DNA from: Thiohalobacter sp.
GTDB taxonomy: Bacteria; Pseudomonadota; Gammaproteobacteria; Thiohalobacterales; Thiohalobacteraceae
Assembly: GCF_027000115.1 (NCBI RefSeq)
Contig: NZ_JALTON010000027.1
Span: 1 to 57,757, forward strand
Reading direction: 5' to 3'
DNA: 57,757 bases
Shown: positions 21,523 to 29,465 of the stretch, one piece after another
Layout of the letters: each line of letters begins with the position of its first letter
How positions within the stretch are numbered: the stretch's first letter is position 1
Position numbers and translations under genes: made by a program
The notes under the pieces: model-generated
The model's database searches: none
What the model was told of the DNA's origin: nothing
What the model saw: the letters and a program-made list of their open reading frames with translations, nothing else

Positions 21523-22369
21523 GCCACCTGAACGGCTCAGCGTTCCCGCGCCGGCCAAGATCAACCTGTTCCTGCATGTCCTCGGGCGCCGTGCCGATGG
21601 CTATCATCTGTTGCAGACCGCCTTCCAGTTTCTGGACTACGCTGACCTGCTGCACTTCCGTCGCCGTGACGATGCCTGCCTCCGGCGGCTCGATGAGGTC
21701 CCCGGGGTTGATCCCGGGACGGACCTGGTGCTGCGCGCAGCCCGTGCGCTGCAACGTCACGCCGGGGTCCGGCTTGGGGTCGATATCGCGCTCGACAAGC
21801 GGTTGCCGCTCGGTGGCGGGCTGGGGGGCGGCAGTTCGGATGCCGCCACCACCCTGCTGGCGCTGAACCGGCTGTGGGGACTGGACCTGCCGATGGAGGT
21901 TCTGGCCCGGATCGGCTTGGAACTGGGCGCCGACGTGCCCGTGTTCGTCCACGGCCGCGCGGCCTGGGCCGAAGGGGTCGGCGAACGGCTCACCCCCATC
22001 GAACCGCCCGAGCCCTGGTACCTGGTGGCCTGGCCGCCGCTAAGCGTATCTACGGCCGCGGTTTTTTCCGACCCGGAATTGACACGCAACACCCCCCCGA
22101 TCAAAATATCCGCCTTTCGCCCGGGCGTTGGCCGCAATGATTGCGAGGCCTTGGTGCGCCGCCGTTTTCCCGAGGTCGGGCAACTGATTGATTGGATGGC
22201 GGAAAGGGCGCCCGCCCGGATGAGTGGAACCGGCGCCTGTGTGTTTGCCGCCTTTGCCGGCGAGGCGGCCGCGCGGGCGGCACTGGCCGAACTGCCGGCG
22301 CCCTGGCAGGGTTTTGTTGCCCGCGGGTGCAACCGTTCGCCGGCCCATGAGGTGTTGGCGAGTCCGTAG
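21512..22369 (+). CDS. ispE: 4-diphosphocytidyl-2-C-methyl-D-erythritol kinase
   Basis: MEP isoprenoid pathway kinase (GHMP superfamily), phosphorylating CDP-ME at the 2-hydroxyl. 285 aa. The conserved N-terminus [24 protein letters not shown] begins at residue 9; the ATP loop [22 protein letters not shown] is at about 99-120; near the end [12 protein letters not shown] is the third GHMP motif. The only in-frame ATG/GTG/TTG before PAPAKINL is ATG 21512, which lies inside repeat copy B (ATGCGGGCTAG), so residues MRAR come from the repeat. No good Shine-Dalgarno precedes it; initiation may be weak or use another codon. Confidence 0.94.
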   Translation: MRARPPERLSVPAPAKINLFLHVLGRRADGYHLLQTAFQFLDYADLLHFRRRDDACLRRLDEVPGVDPGTDLVLRAARALQRHAGVRLGVDIALDKRLPLGGGLGGGSSDAATTLLALNRLWGLDLPMEVLARIGLELGADVPVFVHGRAAWAEGVGERLTPIEPPEPWYLVAWPPLSVSTAAVFSDPELTRNTPPIKISAFRPGVGRNDCEALVRRRFPEVGQLIDWMAERAPARMSGTGACVFAAFAGEAAARAALAELPAPWQGFVARGCNRSPAHEVLASP

Positions 22370-22378
22370 CGAGGCACG

Positions 22379-22423
22379 GTTGTTGGGCACGGCGCTGCGC
22401 GCCTTTGCCCAACCTACGGCCCT
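22379..22423. repeat. Hairpin repeat, GGGCAAAGGCGC type (copy 2)
   Basis: Between ispE and tRNA-Gln. GTTGGGCACGGCGC pairs with GCGCCTTTGCCCAAC to give a long stem-loop. In reverse complement it reads GTAGGTTGGGCAAAGGCGC, matching copy 1 (about 1541-1574). Possibly also the ispE terminator, though no T tract follows. Confidence 0.6.
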
Positions 22424-22478
22424 GCCGGCGGCAGCCGGCCGGGATGGCCACGTGTAGCGAGGAAGGACGACGAGTTAT

Positions 22479-22553
22479 TGGGGCGTCGCCAAGCGGTAAG
22501 GCATCGGCTTTTGGTGCCGACATTCCCAGGTTCGAATCCTGGCGCCCCAGCCA
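22479..22553 (+). tRNA. tRNA-Gln (anticodon TTG)
   Basis: 75 nt including an encoded CCA. Acceptor stem TGGGGCG/CGCCCCA, discriminator G, anticodon loop CTTTTGGT-type with TTG in the centre, T-arm CCCAGGTTCGAATCCTGG. The unpaired-looking weak first pair and G discriminator are usual for bacterial tRNA-Gln. It lies between ispE and prs, where E. coli-like genomes also place tRNA genes. Confidence 0.97.
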
Positions 22554-22581
22554 AACCCAATCAGTCAGCCGAGGAATGCAG

Positions 22582-23541
22582 GTGGCGGACAAGAACGGCC
22601 AGATGATGGTGTTTGCGGGCAATGCGAACCCGCAGTTGGCGCAGGACATCGTCAATCATCTCCGTCTGCCGCTGGGCAAGGCGGTGGTGGGCCGGTTCAG
22701 CGACGGCGAAATCATGGTCGAGATCATGGAGAACGTCCGCGGCCGCGATGTGTTCGTGGTGCAGCCGACCTGCGAGCCGACCAATGACAACCTGATGGAA
22801 CTGCTGGTCATGGTCGACGCGCTGAGGCGAGCCTCGGCGGCGCGGATCACCACGGTGATTCCCTATTTCGGCTATGCCCGCCAGGACCGGCGTCCGCGCT
22901 CGGCGCGCGTGCCCATCACGGCCAAGGTGGTGGCGGACATGATCGGCAAGGTGGGTGCCGACCGGGTGCTGACGGTGGACCTGCATGCGGACCAGATCCA
23001 GGGGTTCTTCGACATTCCGGTGGACAACGTCTATGCGTCGCCCATCCTGCTGGGCGACATCTGGCGGCAGAAGTACCCGAACCTGATGGTGGTGTCACCG
23101 GACGTGGGCGGCGTGGTCCGGGCCCGGGCGCTGGCCAAGCGGCTCGATGATGCCGATCTCGCCATCATCGACAAGCGGCGACCGCGCGCCAACGTGGCCC
23201 AGGTGATGCATATCATCGGTGACGTCGAGGGGCGCGATTGCGTGCTGATCGATGACCTGGTGGACACCGCCGGCACCCTGTGCAAGGCGGCCGGCGCGCT
23301 CAAGGAGCATGGTGCCGCGCGGGTGGTGGCCTACTGTACCCACCCGGTGCTGTCGGGGCCGGCCGTGAAGAACATAGAAACATCCCGGCTCGACGAGCTG
23401 GTGGTGACCGACACCATTCCGCTGAAGCCGGATGCGCAGAAATGTGACCGCATCCGCCAGTTGTCGATAGCCGAGATGCTGGGCGAAACCATTCGCCGCA
23501 TCAGCGACGAGGAGTCGGTGAGTTCGCTGTTCATGGACTAG
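22582..23541 (+). CDS. prs: Ribose-phosphate pyrophosphokinase
   Basis: Makes PRPP from ribose 5-phosphate and ATP for nucleotide, His, Trp and NAD synthesis. 319 aa from GTG 22582, chosen because GAGGA (22571-22575) then has a 6-nt spacing; an ATG at 22576 abuts the GAGGA with no spacer and would add two residues. Motifs: [26 protein letters not shown], the flexible-loop [18 protein letters not shown], and the PRPP loop [13 protein letters not shown] (about 224-236). Follows tRNA-Gln by 28 nt. Confidence 0.96.
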   Translation: MADKNGQMMVFAGNANPQLAQDIVNHLRLPLGKAVVGRFSDGEIMVEIMENVRGRDVFVVQPTCEPTNDNLMELLVMVDALRRASAARITTVIPYFGYARQDRRPRSARVPITAKVVADMIGKVGADRVLTVDLHADQIQGFFDIPVDNVYASPILLGDIWRQKYPNLMVVSPDVGGVVRARALAKRLDDADLAIIDKRRPRANVAQVMHIIGDVEGRDCVLIDDLVDTAGTLCKAAGALKEHGAARVVAYCTHPVLSGPAVKNIETSRLDELVVTDTIPLKPDAQKCDRIRQLSIAEMLGETIRRISDEESVSSLFMD

Positions 23542-23550
23542 TCTTTTCAT

Positions 23551-23601
23551 CCTGCCCCTGGTCGCGGGGGCGGGTTTGGCAACCTGCCGCGAGACGCGGC
23601 A
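23551..23601 (+). promoter_or_regulatory. Paired hairpins in the prs-rplY spacer
   Basis: Hairpin 1 (23551-23574, CCTGCCCC/GGGGCGGG then TTT) and hairpin 2 (23585-23601, TGCCGC/GCGGCA, loop GAGAC) lie directly before the rplY ribosome-binding site. Hairpin 1 may be a weak terminator or attenuator after prs; hairpin 2 could be an L25 autoregulatory site. Both roles are inference. Confidence 0.35.
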
Positions 23602-23618
23602 ACAACCGGAGCAATACC

Positions 23619-24284
23619 ATGAGTGTTTCTTTCGAACTGAACGCCGAGCCGCGTTCCGACCAGGGAAAGGGTGCGAGCCGCCGCCTGCGTCGTGAAGGCA
23701 AGGTCCCGGCGATTCTCTATGGCGGTGGCCAGGATCCGCAGCCGATCACCCTGAGTCACAACGAGCTGTTCCATGCCCTGGAGCACGAGGCCTTCTTCTC
23801 CCATGTGCTCGAGATCAGGCTGGGCGACAGGACCGAGAATGCCGTGCTCAAGGACCTGCAGCGTCATCCCGCCAAGCCGATCATCATGCATGCGGACTTC
23901 CAGCGCGTGGTCAAGGGGCAGGCCATTCGCATGCAGGTGCCGCTGCACTTCACCGGCGAGGAGCGTGCGCCGGGCGTGAAGGAAGGTGGGCTGATTACCC
24001 ATCACATCACGGCCATCGATGTGGAATGCGACCCCACGGCCCTGCCCGAGTACATCGAGGTGGACGTTTCCGGGCTGGGTGTGGGCGACGTGGTGCACCT
24101 GACCGACATCGCCCTGCCCGACGGCGTGGTGCTGGTCGATCTGCTGGGCACCGAAGGCATGTCGGAAGAAGAGCTCGCCGAGGTCAACCAGCCGGTGGTT
24201 TCCATCCACGCCAGGAAGGGGGGTGGCGAGGAAGAGGAAACGGCTGCCGAGGGTGGCGAAGAGGCTGGCGAGGCGACCGAGTAG
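23619..24284 (+). CDS. rplY: 50S ribosomal protein L25 (CTC/TL5 long form)
   Basis: Binds 5S rRNA in the large subunit. 221 aa: N-terminal 5S-binding domain (about 1-92, with [21 protein letters not shown]) and the C-terminal beta-domain of the CTC form (about 100-190), then an acidic Glu/Ala/Gly tail ([18 protein letters not shown]). E. coli has only the short N-terminal domain (94 aa). prs-rplY-pth-ychF is the conserved order. Confidence 0.95.
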   Translation: MSVSFELNAEPRSDQGKGASRRLRREGKVPAILYGGGQDPQPITLSHNELFHALEHEAFFSHVLEIRLGDRTENAVLKDLQRHPAKPIIMHADFQRVVKGQAIRMQVPLHFTGEERAPGVKEGGLITHHITAIDVECDPTALPEYIEVDVSGLGVGDVVHLTDIALPDGVVLVDLLGTEGMSEEELAEVNQPVVSIHARKGGGEEEETAAEGGEEAGEATE

Positions 24285-24307
24285 GGTTGCCCGTTCAGGC
24301 TTGCGCC

Positions 24308-24883
24308 TTGGCCAGCGTGCAGCTCATCGTGGGGCTGGGCAATCCCGGTCCCAGGTACGACGGAACCCGGCACAACGCCGGGTTCTGGCTTCTGGATGCG
24401 CTGGTCGCCCGGTACCACTGCGAACTCCGGCCCGAGTCGCGCTTCAAGGGTGCGGTGGGGCGTTGCATCATCGCCGGGCAGGATTGCCGGCTGCTGCGGC
24501 CCGACACCTTCATGAACCGCAGTGGCGAGTCGGTTGCCGCAGTGGCGCGGTTCTACCGCATACCGCCCGAGGCCATTCTGGTCGCGCATGACGAGCTGGA
24601 TCTGGACCCGGGGGTAGCGCGCCTCAAGCGCGGCGGCGGGCATGGGGGCCACAACGGCCTGCGCGATATCATAGCCCGGCTGGGTTCGAAGGACTTCCTG
24701 CGGCTGCGCATCGGCATCGGCCATCCCGGGCACAGGGACCAGGTGGTCGATTACGTATTGCAACGGCCCTCGGCGGACGACCGCGCGGCGATCCGGCGTG
24801 CCATCGACCGGGCGCTGGACATCGTGCCGGATGTGGTGGCCGGCGATCTGGAGCGGGCCATGAACAGCCTGCATGCGGCCTGA
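24308..24883 (+). CDS. pth: Peptidyl-tRNA hydrolase
   Basis: Cleaves peptidyl-tRNAs released prematurely from ribosomes. 191 aa from TTG 24308, giving MASVQLIVGLGNPG, which matches the family N-terminus; CAGG about 8 nt upstream serves as ribosome-binding site. GTG 24317 is the only other nearby option. Catalytic His22 in TRHNAGFWLLD; DTFMNRSGESV and HDELDLDPG...GGGHGGHNGLRDI are intact. 23 nt after rplY. Confidence 0.95.
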   Translation: MASVQLIVGLGNPGPRYDGTRHNAGFWLLDALVARYHCELRPESRFKGAVGRCIIAGQDCRLLRPDTFMNRSGESVAAVARFYRIPPEAILVAHDELDLDPGVARLKRGGGHGGHNGLRDIIARLGSKDFLRLRIGIGHPGHRDQVVDYVLQRPSADDRAAIRRAIDRALDIVPDVVAGDLERAMNSLHAA

Positions 24884-24944
24884 TGGCCGGGCGGTGGGTG
24901 TCCGGCTTGTATCTTGTATCTTGCATCCTGGACCTTTCTGAAAC

Positions 24945-26036
24945 ATGAGCATTCGCTGCGGTATCGTCGGTCTGCCCAACGTGGGCAAGTCGACCCTCTT
25001 CAACGCGCTGACCAAGGCCGGTATTCAGGCCGAGAACTATCCCTTCTGCACCATCGAGCCCAATGTCGGCATGGTGCCGGTGCCCGATCCGCGGCTCGAG
25101 GTGCTGGCGGAGATCGTCAAGCCGCAGCGGGTGTTGCCCGCCACGGTGGAGTTCGTCGACATCGCCGGTCTGGTCGCGGGCGCCTCCAGGGGCGAGGGGC
25201 TGGGCAACAAGTTCCTGGCCAACATCCGCGAGACCGATGCCATTGCCCAGGTGGTGCGCTGTTTCGAGGACGAGAATGTCGTCCATGTCGCCGGTCGGGT
25301 CGATCCGGTCAGCGACATCGAGGTCATCAACACCGAACTGGCGCTGGCCGACATGGATACGGTCGAGCGGGCCATCAATCGCGTCGCCAAGGTGGCCAAG
25401 AGCGGTGACAAGGACGCGCGGGCGAAACTGGCGGTGCTCGAGCGCACCCGCGAGCATCTGGACCAGGGGCGGCCGGTGCGCGCCATGGCGCTGGGTGAGG
25501 ACGATCGTGGCCACCTCTACGACCTGCATCTGCTGACCATCAAGCCGACGCTGTACATCGCCAACGTTGCCGAGGACGGTTTCGAGAACAATCCCCATCT
25601 GGATGCGGTGCGCGCGCTGGCCGAGCGGGAGGACGCCGAGGTGGTGCCCGTGTGCGCGGCCATCGAGGCGGAACTGGTCGAGCTCGATGACGAGGAGCGG
25701 GATGCCTATCTGCAGGAGCTGGGGCTGGAGGAGCCCGGCCTGAACCGGGTCATCCGCGCTGCCTACCGGCTGCTGGGGCTGCAGACCTATTTCACCGCCG
25801 GCGAAAAGGAGGTCCGGGCCTGGACGGTCCGGGTCGGCGCCACGGCGCCCGAGGCCGCCGGCGTCATCCATACCGACTTCCAGAAGGGCTTCATCCGTGC
25901 CGAGGTGGTGAGCTACGAGGACTTCGTTGCCTTCGGCGGCGAGCAGGGCGCGAGAGAGGCCGGCAGGCTGCGGCTGGAAGGCAAGGAGTACATCGTCCAG
26001 GACGGCGACGTCATGCACTTCCGCTTCAACGTTTAA
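24945..26036 (+). CDS. ychF: Redox-regulated ATPase / ribosome-binding GTPase-like YchF
   Basis: Obg-family P-loop protein that preferentially binds ATP and interacts with ribosomes. 363 aa (E. coli 363). G1 GLPNVGKST (9-17), [20 protein letters not shown] switch region, and the C-terminal TGS domain with [14 protein letters not shown] and the terminal [19 protein letters not shown]. Follows pth; the spacer (24884-24944) contains short TGTATCT direct repeats but no gene. Its TAA stop (26034-26036) is the first triplet of repeat copy C. Confidence 0.97.
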   Translation: MSIRCGIVGLPNVGKSTLFNALTKAGIQAENYPFCTIEPNVGMVPVPDPRLEVLAEIVKPQRVLPATVEFVDIAGLVAGASRGEGLGNKFLANIRETDAIAQVVRCFEDENVVHVAGRVDPVSDIEVINTELALADMDTVERAINRVAKVAKSGDKDARAKLAVLERTREHLDQGRPVRAMALGEDDRGHLYDLHLLTIKPTLYIANVAEDGFENNPHLDAVRALAEREDAEVVPVCAAIEAELVELDDEERDAYLQELGLEEPGLNRVIRAAYRLLGLQTYFTAGEKEVRAWTVRVGATAPEAAGVIHTDFQKGFIRAEVVSYEDFVAFGGEQGAREAGRLRLEGKEYIVQDGDVMHFRFNV

Positions 26037-26294
26037 CCCGCATATTGCACCAGGAGCTGCGGATGATGGCGGATTTGCAGCCGGGCTCGGGAGGCGCTGG
26101 AGCGAAAGCCGTAGCCGTCGCTACGGCTTGAGTGAAGCGCCCCCGAGGCCGAGCGAAAATCCGCCAGGGCCGCAGCAGGGTGCGGGCGGGCACCAATCGT
26201 GCTCCGGGCCATGGGCAAAAAACCCGGTTCATTGCCCACCAGGACAACAAGCTGCCCGCCGCCCGCTTCCGCCCTGGTGCAATATGCGGGTTAA
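26034..26294. repeat. Interspersed palindromic repeat, copy C (two modules)
   Basis: 261 nt from TAACCCGCATATTGCACCAG to GGTGCAATATGCGGGTTAA. The first part (to about 26180) is the reverse complement of copy B, including the GCCGTAGCCGTCGCTACGGC stem; the second part is a different palindromic module (GGGCGGGCACC...GGGCCATGGGCAAAAAACCCGG...CCCGCCGCCCGC) also seen in copies D, E and H. The left edge is the ychF stop codon. Confidence 0.95.
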
Positions 26295-26379
26295 CCCGCG
26301 CGGGCTGGACAGCGGCCGGGCAAGTCCCTACAATCTCGCCTCTTCCGTCGCCCGGATTCCGCCGGGCGGCAGCGAAAAT

Positions 26380-26456
26380 GGCTACGTAGCTCAGCTGGTT
26401 AGAGCACATCACTCATAATGATGGGGTCGGTGGTTCGAATCCACCCGTAGCCACCA
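26380..26456 (+). tRNA. Elongator tRNA-Met (anticodon CAT)
   Basis: 77 nt with encoded CCA. Acceptor stem GGCTACG/CGTAGCC, discriminator A, D-arm GCTC...GAGC, anticodon loop CTCATAA, T-arm GGTGGTTCGAATCCACC. The Watson-Crick first pair G1-C72 and absence of three consecutive G-C pairs before the anticodon loop argue for an elongator rather than initiator tRNA. tRNA-Ile2 (lysidine-modified CAT) cannot be fully excluded. The tmcA gene follows by 108 nt. Confidence 0.95.
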
Positions 26457-26564
26457 TCTTTTGCCCCGAGCGGCGCGACCGGCTTCTTTCCGCAACAGGC
26501 GGGCGGTCATGCCCGGCAGGCCCTTCTGTGCCATGATGAAGGACCGCCAACCGGTCGGTTGTTC

Positions 26565-28550
26565 ATGAAACCCCATACGTCGACAGCAGCAGGTCCGATT
26601 CGCGCCGACGCCTTGCGGGCCTGGCTGGGCGAACTCCAGCGGTACCTGGGCCGGCGTGGTTGGCGAGAGCTGCTGTTGCTGACGGGCGAGCGTGCGGCGG
26701 TGTACGGGCTTGCGCGTTCGCTGCTGCCGGAATCGGACTGGCTGCCCGCGTTGCCCGGTGCCGACGGGCTGGCGCGGGGCCGCCGCCTGTTGGGACAGTC
26801 CCGTGAACGGCTGGTGTTCGATCTGTGGCGTGGTTTCGATCCCGACCTGTTCGCAGCCGCGGCCGGTGCCCTGGCCGGCGGCGGGGTGTGCCTGCTGCTG
26901 GCGCCACCGCTCGCCCGGTGGGACCGGTTCGATGATCCCTTCGCGGCACGGCTGGCGACACCGGAATTGGCGCAGGCGGCCGTCGCGCGGCGCTTCCTGC
27001 GGCGCTGCGCCCGGCTGTTGGACGCAGCGCCCGCCGGCGTGCGGGTGATCGATTGCGATCGCCCCTTGCCCGTGCTGCCGAAGGCGGAAACGGGGGATGC
27101 CGCCCCGCCCGAGTGGCCCTCCCCGGCGCAGCGCGGGGTCATCGAGGCCGTGGCGCAGCTCGCACAGACCCCCGCGGGCGCCCTGGTACTGACGGCGGAC
27201 CGTGGCCGGGGCAAGAGCACCGCGCTGGGACTGGCCGCGGCGGCACTGGCCGGGAAGATACGGGTGCGGGTCACCGCGCCCCGTCGTTCGGCAACCGATG
27301 CCCTGTATGCGGCGCTGGCGCGCGAGGCCGTGGCGGCGGAGCAGGCGGCCTTCTGCGCACCCGATCGCCTGCTCAGGGAAGGGCCGGGCGCCGATCTGCT
27401 GCTGATCGACGAGGCCGCGGCCATTCCGGTGCCGATGCTGCGCGCCCTTCTGGAGCGCTACCCGCGCTGCGTGTTCGCCACCACGGTACACGGTTACGAG
27501 GGCAGCGGCCGCGGCTTTGCGCTGCGCTTTTCCGCGGAACTCGATCGCCGGCGTCCCGGCTGGCGTCATCTGCATCTCGACACGCCACTGCGCTGGGCGG
27601 CGGACGACCCGCTGGAGCCGCTGCTCAACCGCCTGCTGGTGATGGATGCCGAGCCCGCGAGCGTTTCCTCATCGGCTGTCGTCGACGTCGAGTGGGCGGA
27701 GATCGATCGCGAGCGACTGGCAGACGACGATGCCCTGCTCGACCCGGTGTTCGGTCTGCTGGTGCTGGCGCACTACCGTACCCGGCCCTTCGACCTGCGC
27801 CTGCTGCTGGACGCCCCGGGCATGCGGGTGTTTGCACTGCGCGGGCAGGGTAGGGTGCCGGCGGTGGCGCTGGTGGCGGAGGAGGGCGGCTTTCCCGAAT
27901 CATTGGCCGAGGCCGTGTTCATGGGCCGGCGTCGGGCGCGCGGCCATCTGCTGCCGCAGTCGCTGGCCATGCACCTGGGCGTCGCCGAAGCGCCGCGCCT
28001 CCGCTGCGCGCGGGTGCTGCGCATCGCGGTGCTGCCCGAACTCCAGCGCCGGGGTCTGGGGCAGCGGCTGGTCGCCGGCATCCGCGACGCCCTGGCGGCC
28101 GAGGGCGTGGACCTGTTCGGCGTCGCCTTCGGGGCCAGCGAGGGCCTGGTCCGCTTCTGGCAGGCGGCCCGCATGCAGCCGCTGCGCCTCGGCCGGCGCG
28201 CCCACGCCGCCACCGACCGGACCAGCCTGCTGGCGGCGCAGGCACTGACGCCCGCCGGCGAGCGGGTGCTGGCGCAGGCGCTGCGGGAATTCCGGCGCTC
28301 GGCGGGCGAGGGCGAGGGGTTCGATCCGGAGGCGGCGGGGGACTGGCTGCGTCTGGTCGGCCTGGCCTGGGGCCGGCGCAATCCTCAGGACGACGCCCCT
28401 TTGCTGGCCGCCTGGCCCGGGGCGCGGGGGCTGCCCGGGCGGCCGGGTTCTCCGGCCTGGCGCCGCGCGCTGCAGGCAAGGCTTTTGGCCGTGGCGGATC
28501 TCATGCCCGGGGCGGTGCGGGTCCGGATTCCGGGGCATGTGCCGGGGTGA
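26565..28550 (+). CDS. tmcA: tRNA(Met) cytidine acetyltransferase
   Basis: ATP- and acetyl-CoA-dependent RNA helicase/acetyltransferase that forms N4-acetylcytidine at wobble C34 of elongator tRNA-Met. 661 aa from ATG 26565 (TTG 26559 would add two residues); E. coli TmcA is 671. N-terminal domain, then Walker A ADRGRGKST (about 211-219), Walker B/DEAA LLIDEAAAIP (about 280-290), GNAT domain with RIAVLPELQRRGLGQRL (about 485-502) and a C-terminal tRNA-binding helical region. Only 108 nt from a tRNA-Met gene, i.e. the enzyme beside its substrate. Confidence 0.93.
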   Translation: MKPHTSTAAGPIRADALRAWLGELQRYLGRRGWRELLLLTGERAAVYGLARSLLPESDWLPALPGADGLARGRRLLGQSRERLVFDLWRGFDPDLFAAAAGALAGGGVCLLLAPPLARWDRFDDPFAARLATPELAQAAVARRFLRRCARLLDAAPAGVRVIDCDRPLPVLPKAETGDAAPPEWPSPAQRGVIEAVAQLAQTPAGALVLTADRGRGKSTALGLAAAALAGKIRVRVTAPRRSATDALYAALAREAVAAEQAAFCAPDRLLREGPGADLLLIDEAAAIPVPMLRALLERYPRCVFATTVHGYEGSGRGFALRFSAELDRRRPGWRHLHLDTPLRWAADDPLEPLLNRLLVMDAEPASVSSSAVVDVEWAEIDRERLADDDALLDPVFGLLVLAHYRTRPFDLRLLLDAPGMRVFALRGQGRVPAVALVAEEGGFPESLAEAVFMGRRRARGHLLPQSLAMHLGVAEAPRLRCARVLRIAVLPELQRRGLGQRLVAGIRDALAAEGVDLFGVAFGASEGLVRFWQAARMQPLRLGRRAHAATDRTSLLAAQALTPAGERVLAQALREFRRSAGEGEGFDPEAAGDWLRLVGLAWGRRNPQDDAPLLAAWPGARGLPGRPGSPAWRRALQARLLAVADLMPGAVRVRIPGHVPG

Positions 28551-28590
28551 AGGCTAGCGCAAGCCGCTGGCCGGATTTCGTGGTAGAGTG

Positions 28591-28617
28591 CACCCACCCG
28601 AAATGGGGGTGATTTTT
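28591..28617 (+). terminator. Possible Rho-independent terminator after tmcA
   Basis: CACCCACCC (28591-28599) can pair with GGGGGTG (28605-28611) with one bulge, followed by ATTTTT. Short stem, so strength is doubtful. Confidence 0.4.
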
Positions 28618-28697
28618 CGGTGGCGGCATCCGGGCCCGGTCCCGGCGTCGCCGTAAGGGTCCTGCGGGGCCGTCATGAACCACGGAGATTCGTTTAA

Positions 28698-28997
28698 ATG
28701 AAGAAGATTGCCGCACTTTTTGCCGCTGCCCTGGTGGCGGCGCCGCTGGCCGCAACCGCCGATGGCCAGCAGATCGTCCAGACCAAGTGCTTCGCCTGCC
28801 ACGGCACCGGTGCCGCCGGTGCGCCCAAGATCGGCGACAAGGCCGCCTGGGCGCCGCGCATTGCCCAGGGCATGGATACCCTGGTCAAGCATGCCATCGA
28901 GGGCATCCGCGCCATGCCGCCCAAGGGGGCCTGCATGGACTGCTCGGACGCCGATCTGAAGGCAGCCGTGGAATACATGGTCTCCCAGTCGAAGTAG
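28698..28997 (+). CDS. Cytochrome c5-type monohaem cytochrome
   Basis: Periplasmic electron carrier. 99 aa: signal peptide 1-21 (MKKIAALFAAALVAAPLAATA), haem site CFACH (Cys31, Cys34, His35), axial Met73 in RAMPPKG, and a second cysteine pair Cys79/Cys82 (CMDC) forming the disulfide typical of cytochrome c5. Lone gene between tmcA and a repeat; the TAG stop is 4 nt from repeat copy D. Confidence 0.92.
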   Translation: MKKIAALFAAALVAAPLAATADGQQIVQTKCFACHGTGAAGAPKIGDKAAWAPRIAQGMDTLVKHAIEGIRAMPPKGACMDCSDADLKAAVEYMVSQSK

Positions 28998-29000
28998 GCC

Positions 29001-29148
29001 TTACCCGCATATTGCACCAGGGGCTGCAGCAGGAAGCGGGCGGGCACGCATTGTACTCCGGGCCATGGGCAAAAAACCCGGTTCATTGCCCGCCAGGACA
29101 ACAAGTCGCCCGCCGCACGCTTCCGCCCTGGTGCAATATGCGGGCTTA
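29001..29148. repeat. Interspersed palindromic repeat, copy D (second module only)
   Basis: 148 nt from TTACCCGCATATTGCACCAG to GGTGCAATATGCGGGCTTA. The arms GGAAGCGGGCGGGC and GCCCGCCGCACGCTTCC enclose GGGCCATGGGCAAAAAACCCGGTT. It lacks the GCCGTAGC module of copies A-C. Confidence 0.93.
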
Positions 29149-29173
29149 CCCCCGGGGCGGGTCGCCCCGGGGG
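29149..29173. terminator. Strong GC hairpin downstream of cytochrome c5
   Basis: Perfect 10-bp stem CCCCCGGGGC/GCCCCGGGGG with a five-base loop immediately after repeat copy D. No T tract follows, so it may be a processing or pause hairpin rather than an intrinsic terminator. Confidence 0.45.
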
Positions 29174-29297
29174 CAATCCCCCCCTGCATCATTCGCGCCC
29201 GATGCCGCGTCCGGGCAGGACGACCGGGTAGACCGGTCCCTTTCGTGAATCCTGCAAACACCCTTTCAGTTATCCGGCGGCTGGCCGATGGCCTTGC

Positions 29298-29325
29298 TTG
29301 ACGACCCCGCCCGGCGGGCTATGCT
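29298..29325 (+). promoter_or_regulatory. Sigma-70-like promoter of the peroxidase/GGDEF-EAL operon
   Basis: TTGACG (29298-29303) and TATGCT (29320-29325) with a 16-nt spacer. This leaves a leader of about 130 nt before the peroxidase ATG; the leader contains nested inverted repeats (TTCCTCA...TGAGGAA around CGCAAGGGCTTGCG, about 29370-29408). Confidence 0.55.
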
Positions 29326-29465
29326 CTGTTGATCGATGGACTCCCGGTGTTGCGACCCGCTGACACGTCATTCCTCATTTCGCAAGGGCTTGCGGTTTGC
29401 CTGAGGAAGGGGACCGGCGAGCGCCGCGCGCGCTGCCGGCGAGACCCGAAGATAGGTGCAGGCAC

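Noticed and set aside
24905-24931. TGTATCT direct repeats in the pth-ychF spacer as an origin or regulatory iteron
   Set aside because: Only two to three short imperfect units; no DnaA boxes or partner features nearby.
26033-26412. Short frames within repeat copy C (similar peptides also read from D, E and H)
   Set aside because: They recur only because the repeat DNA recurs; both strands are open by composition and none has a start with a ribosome-binding site, so a conserved peptide is not supported.
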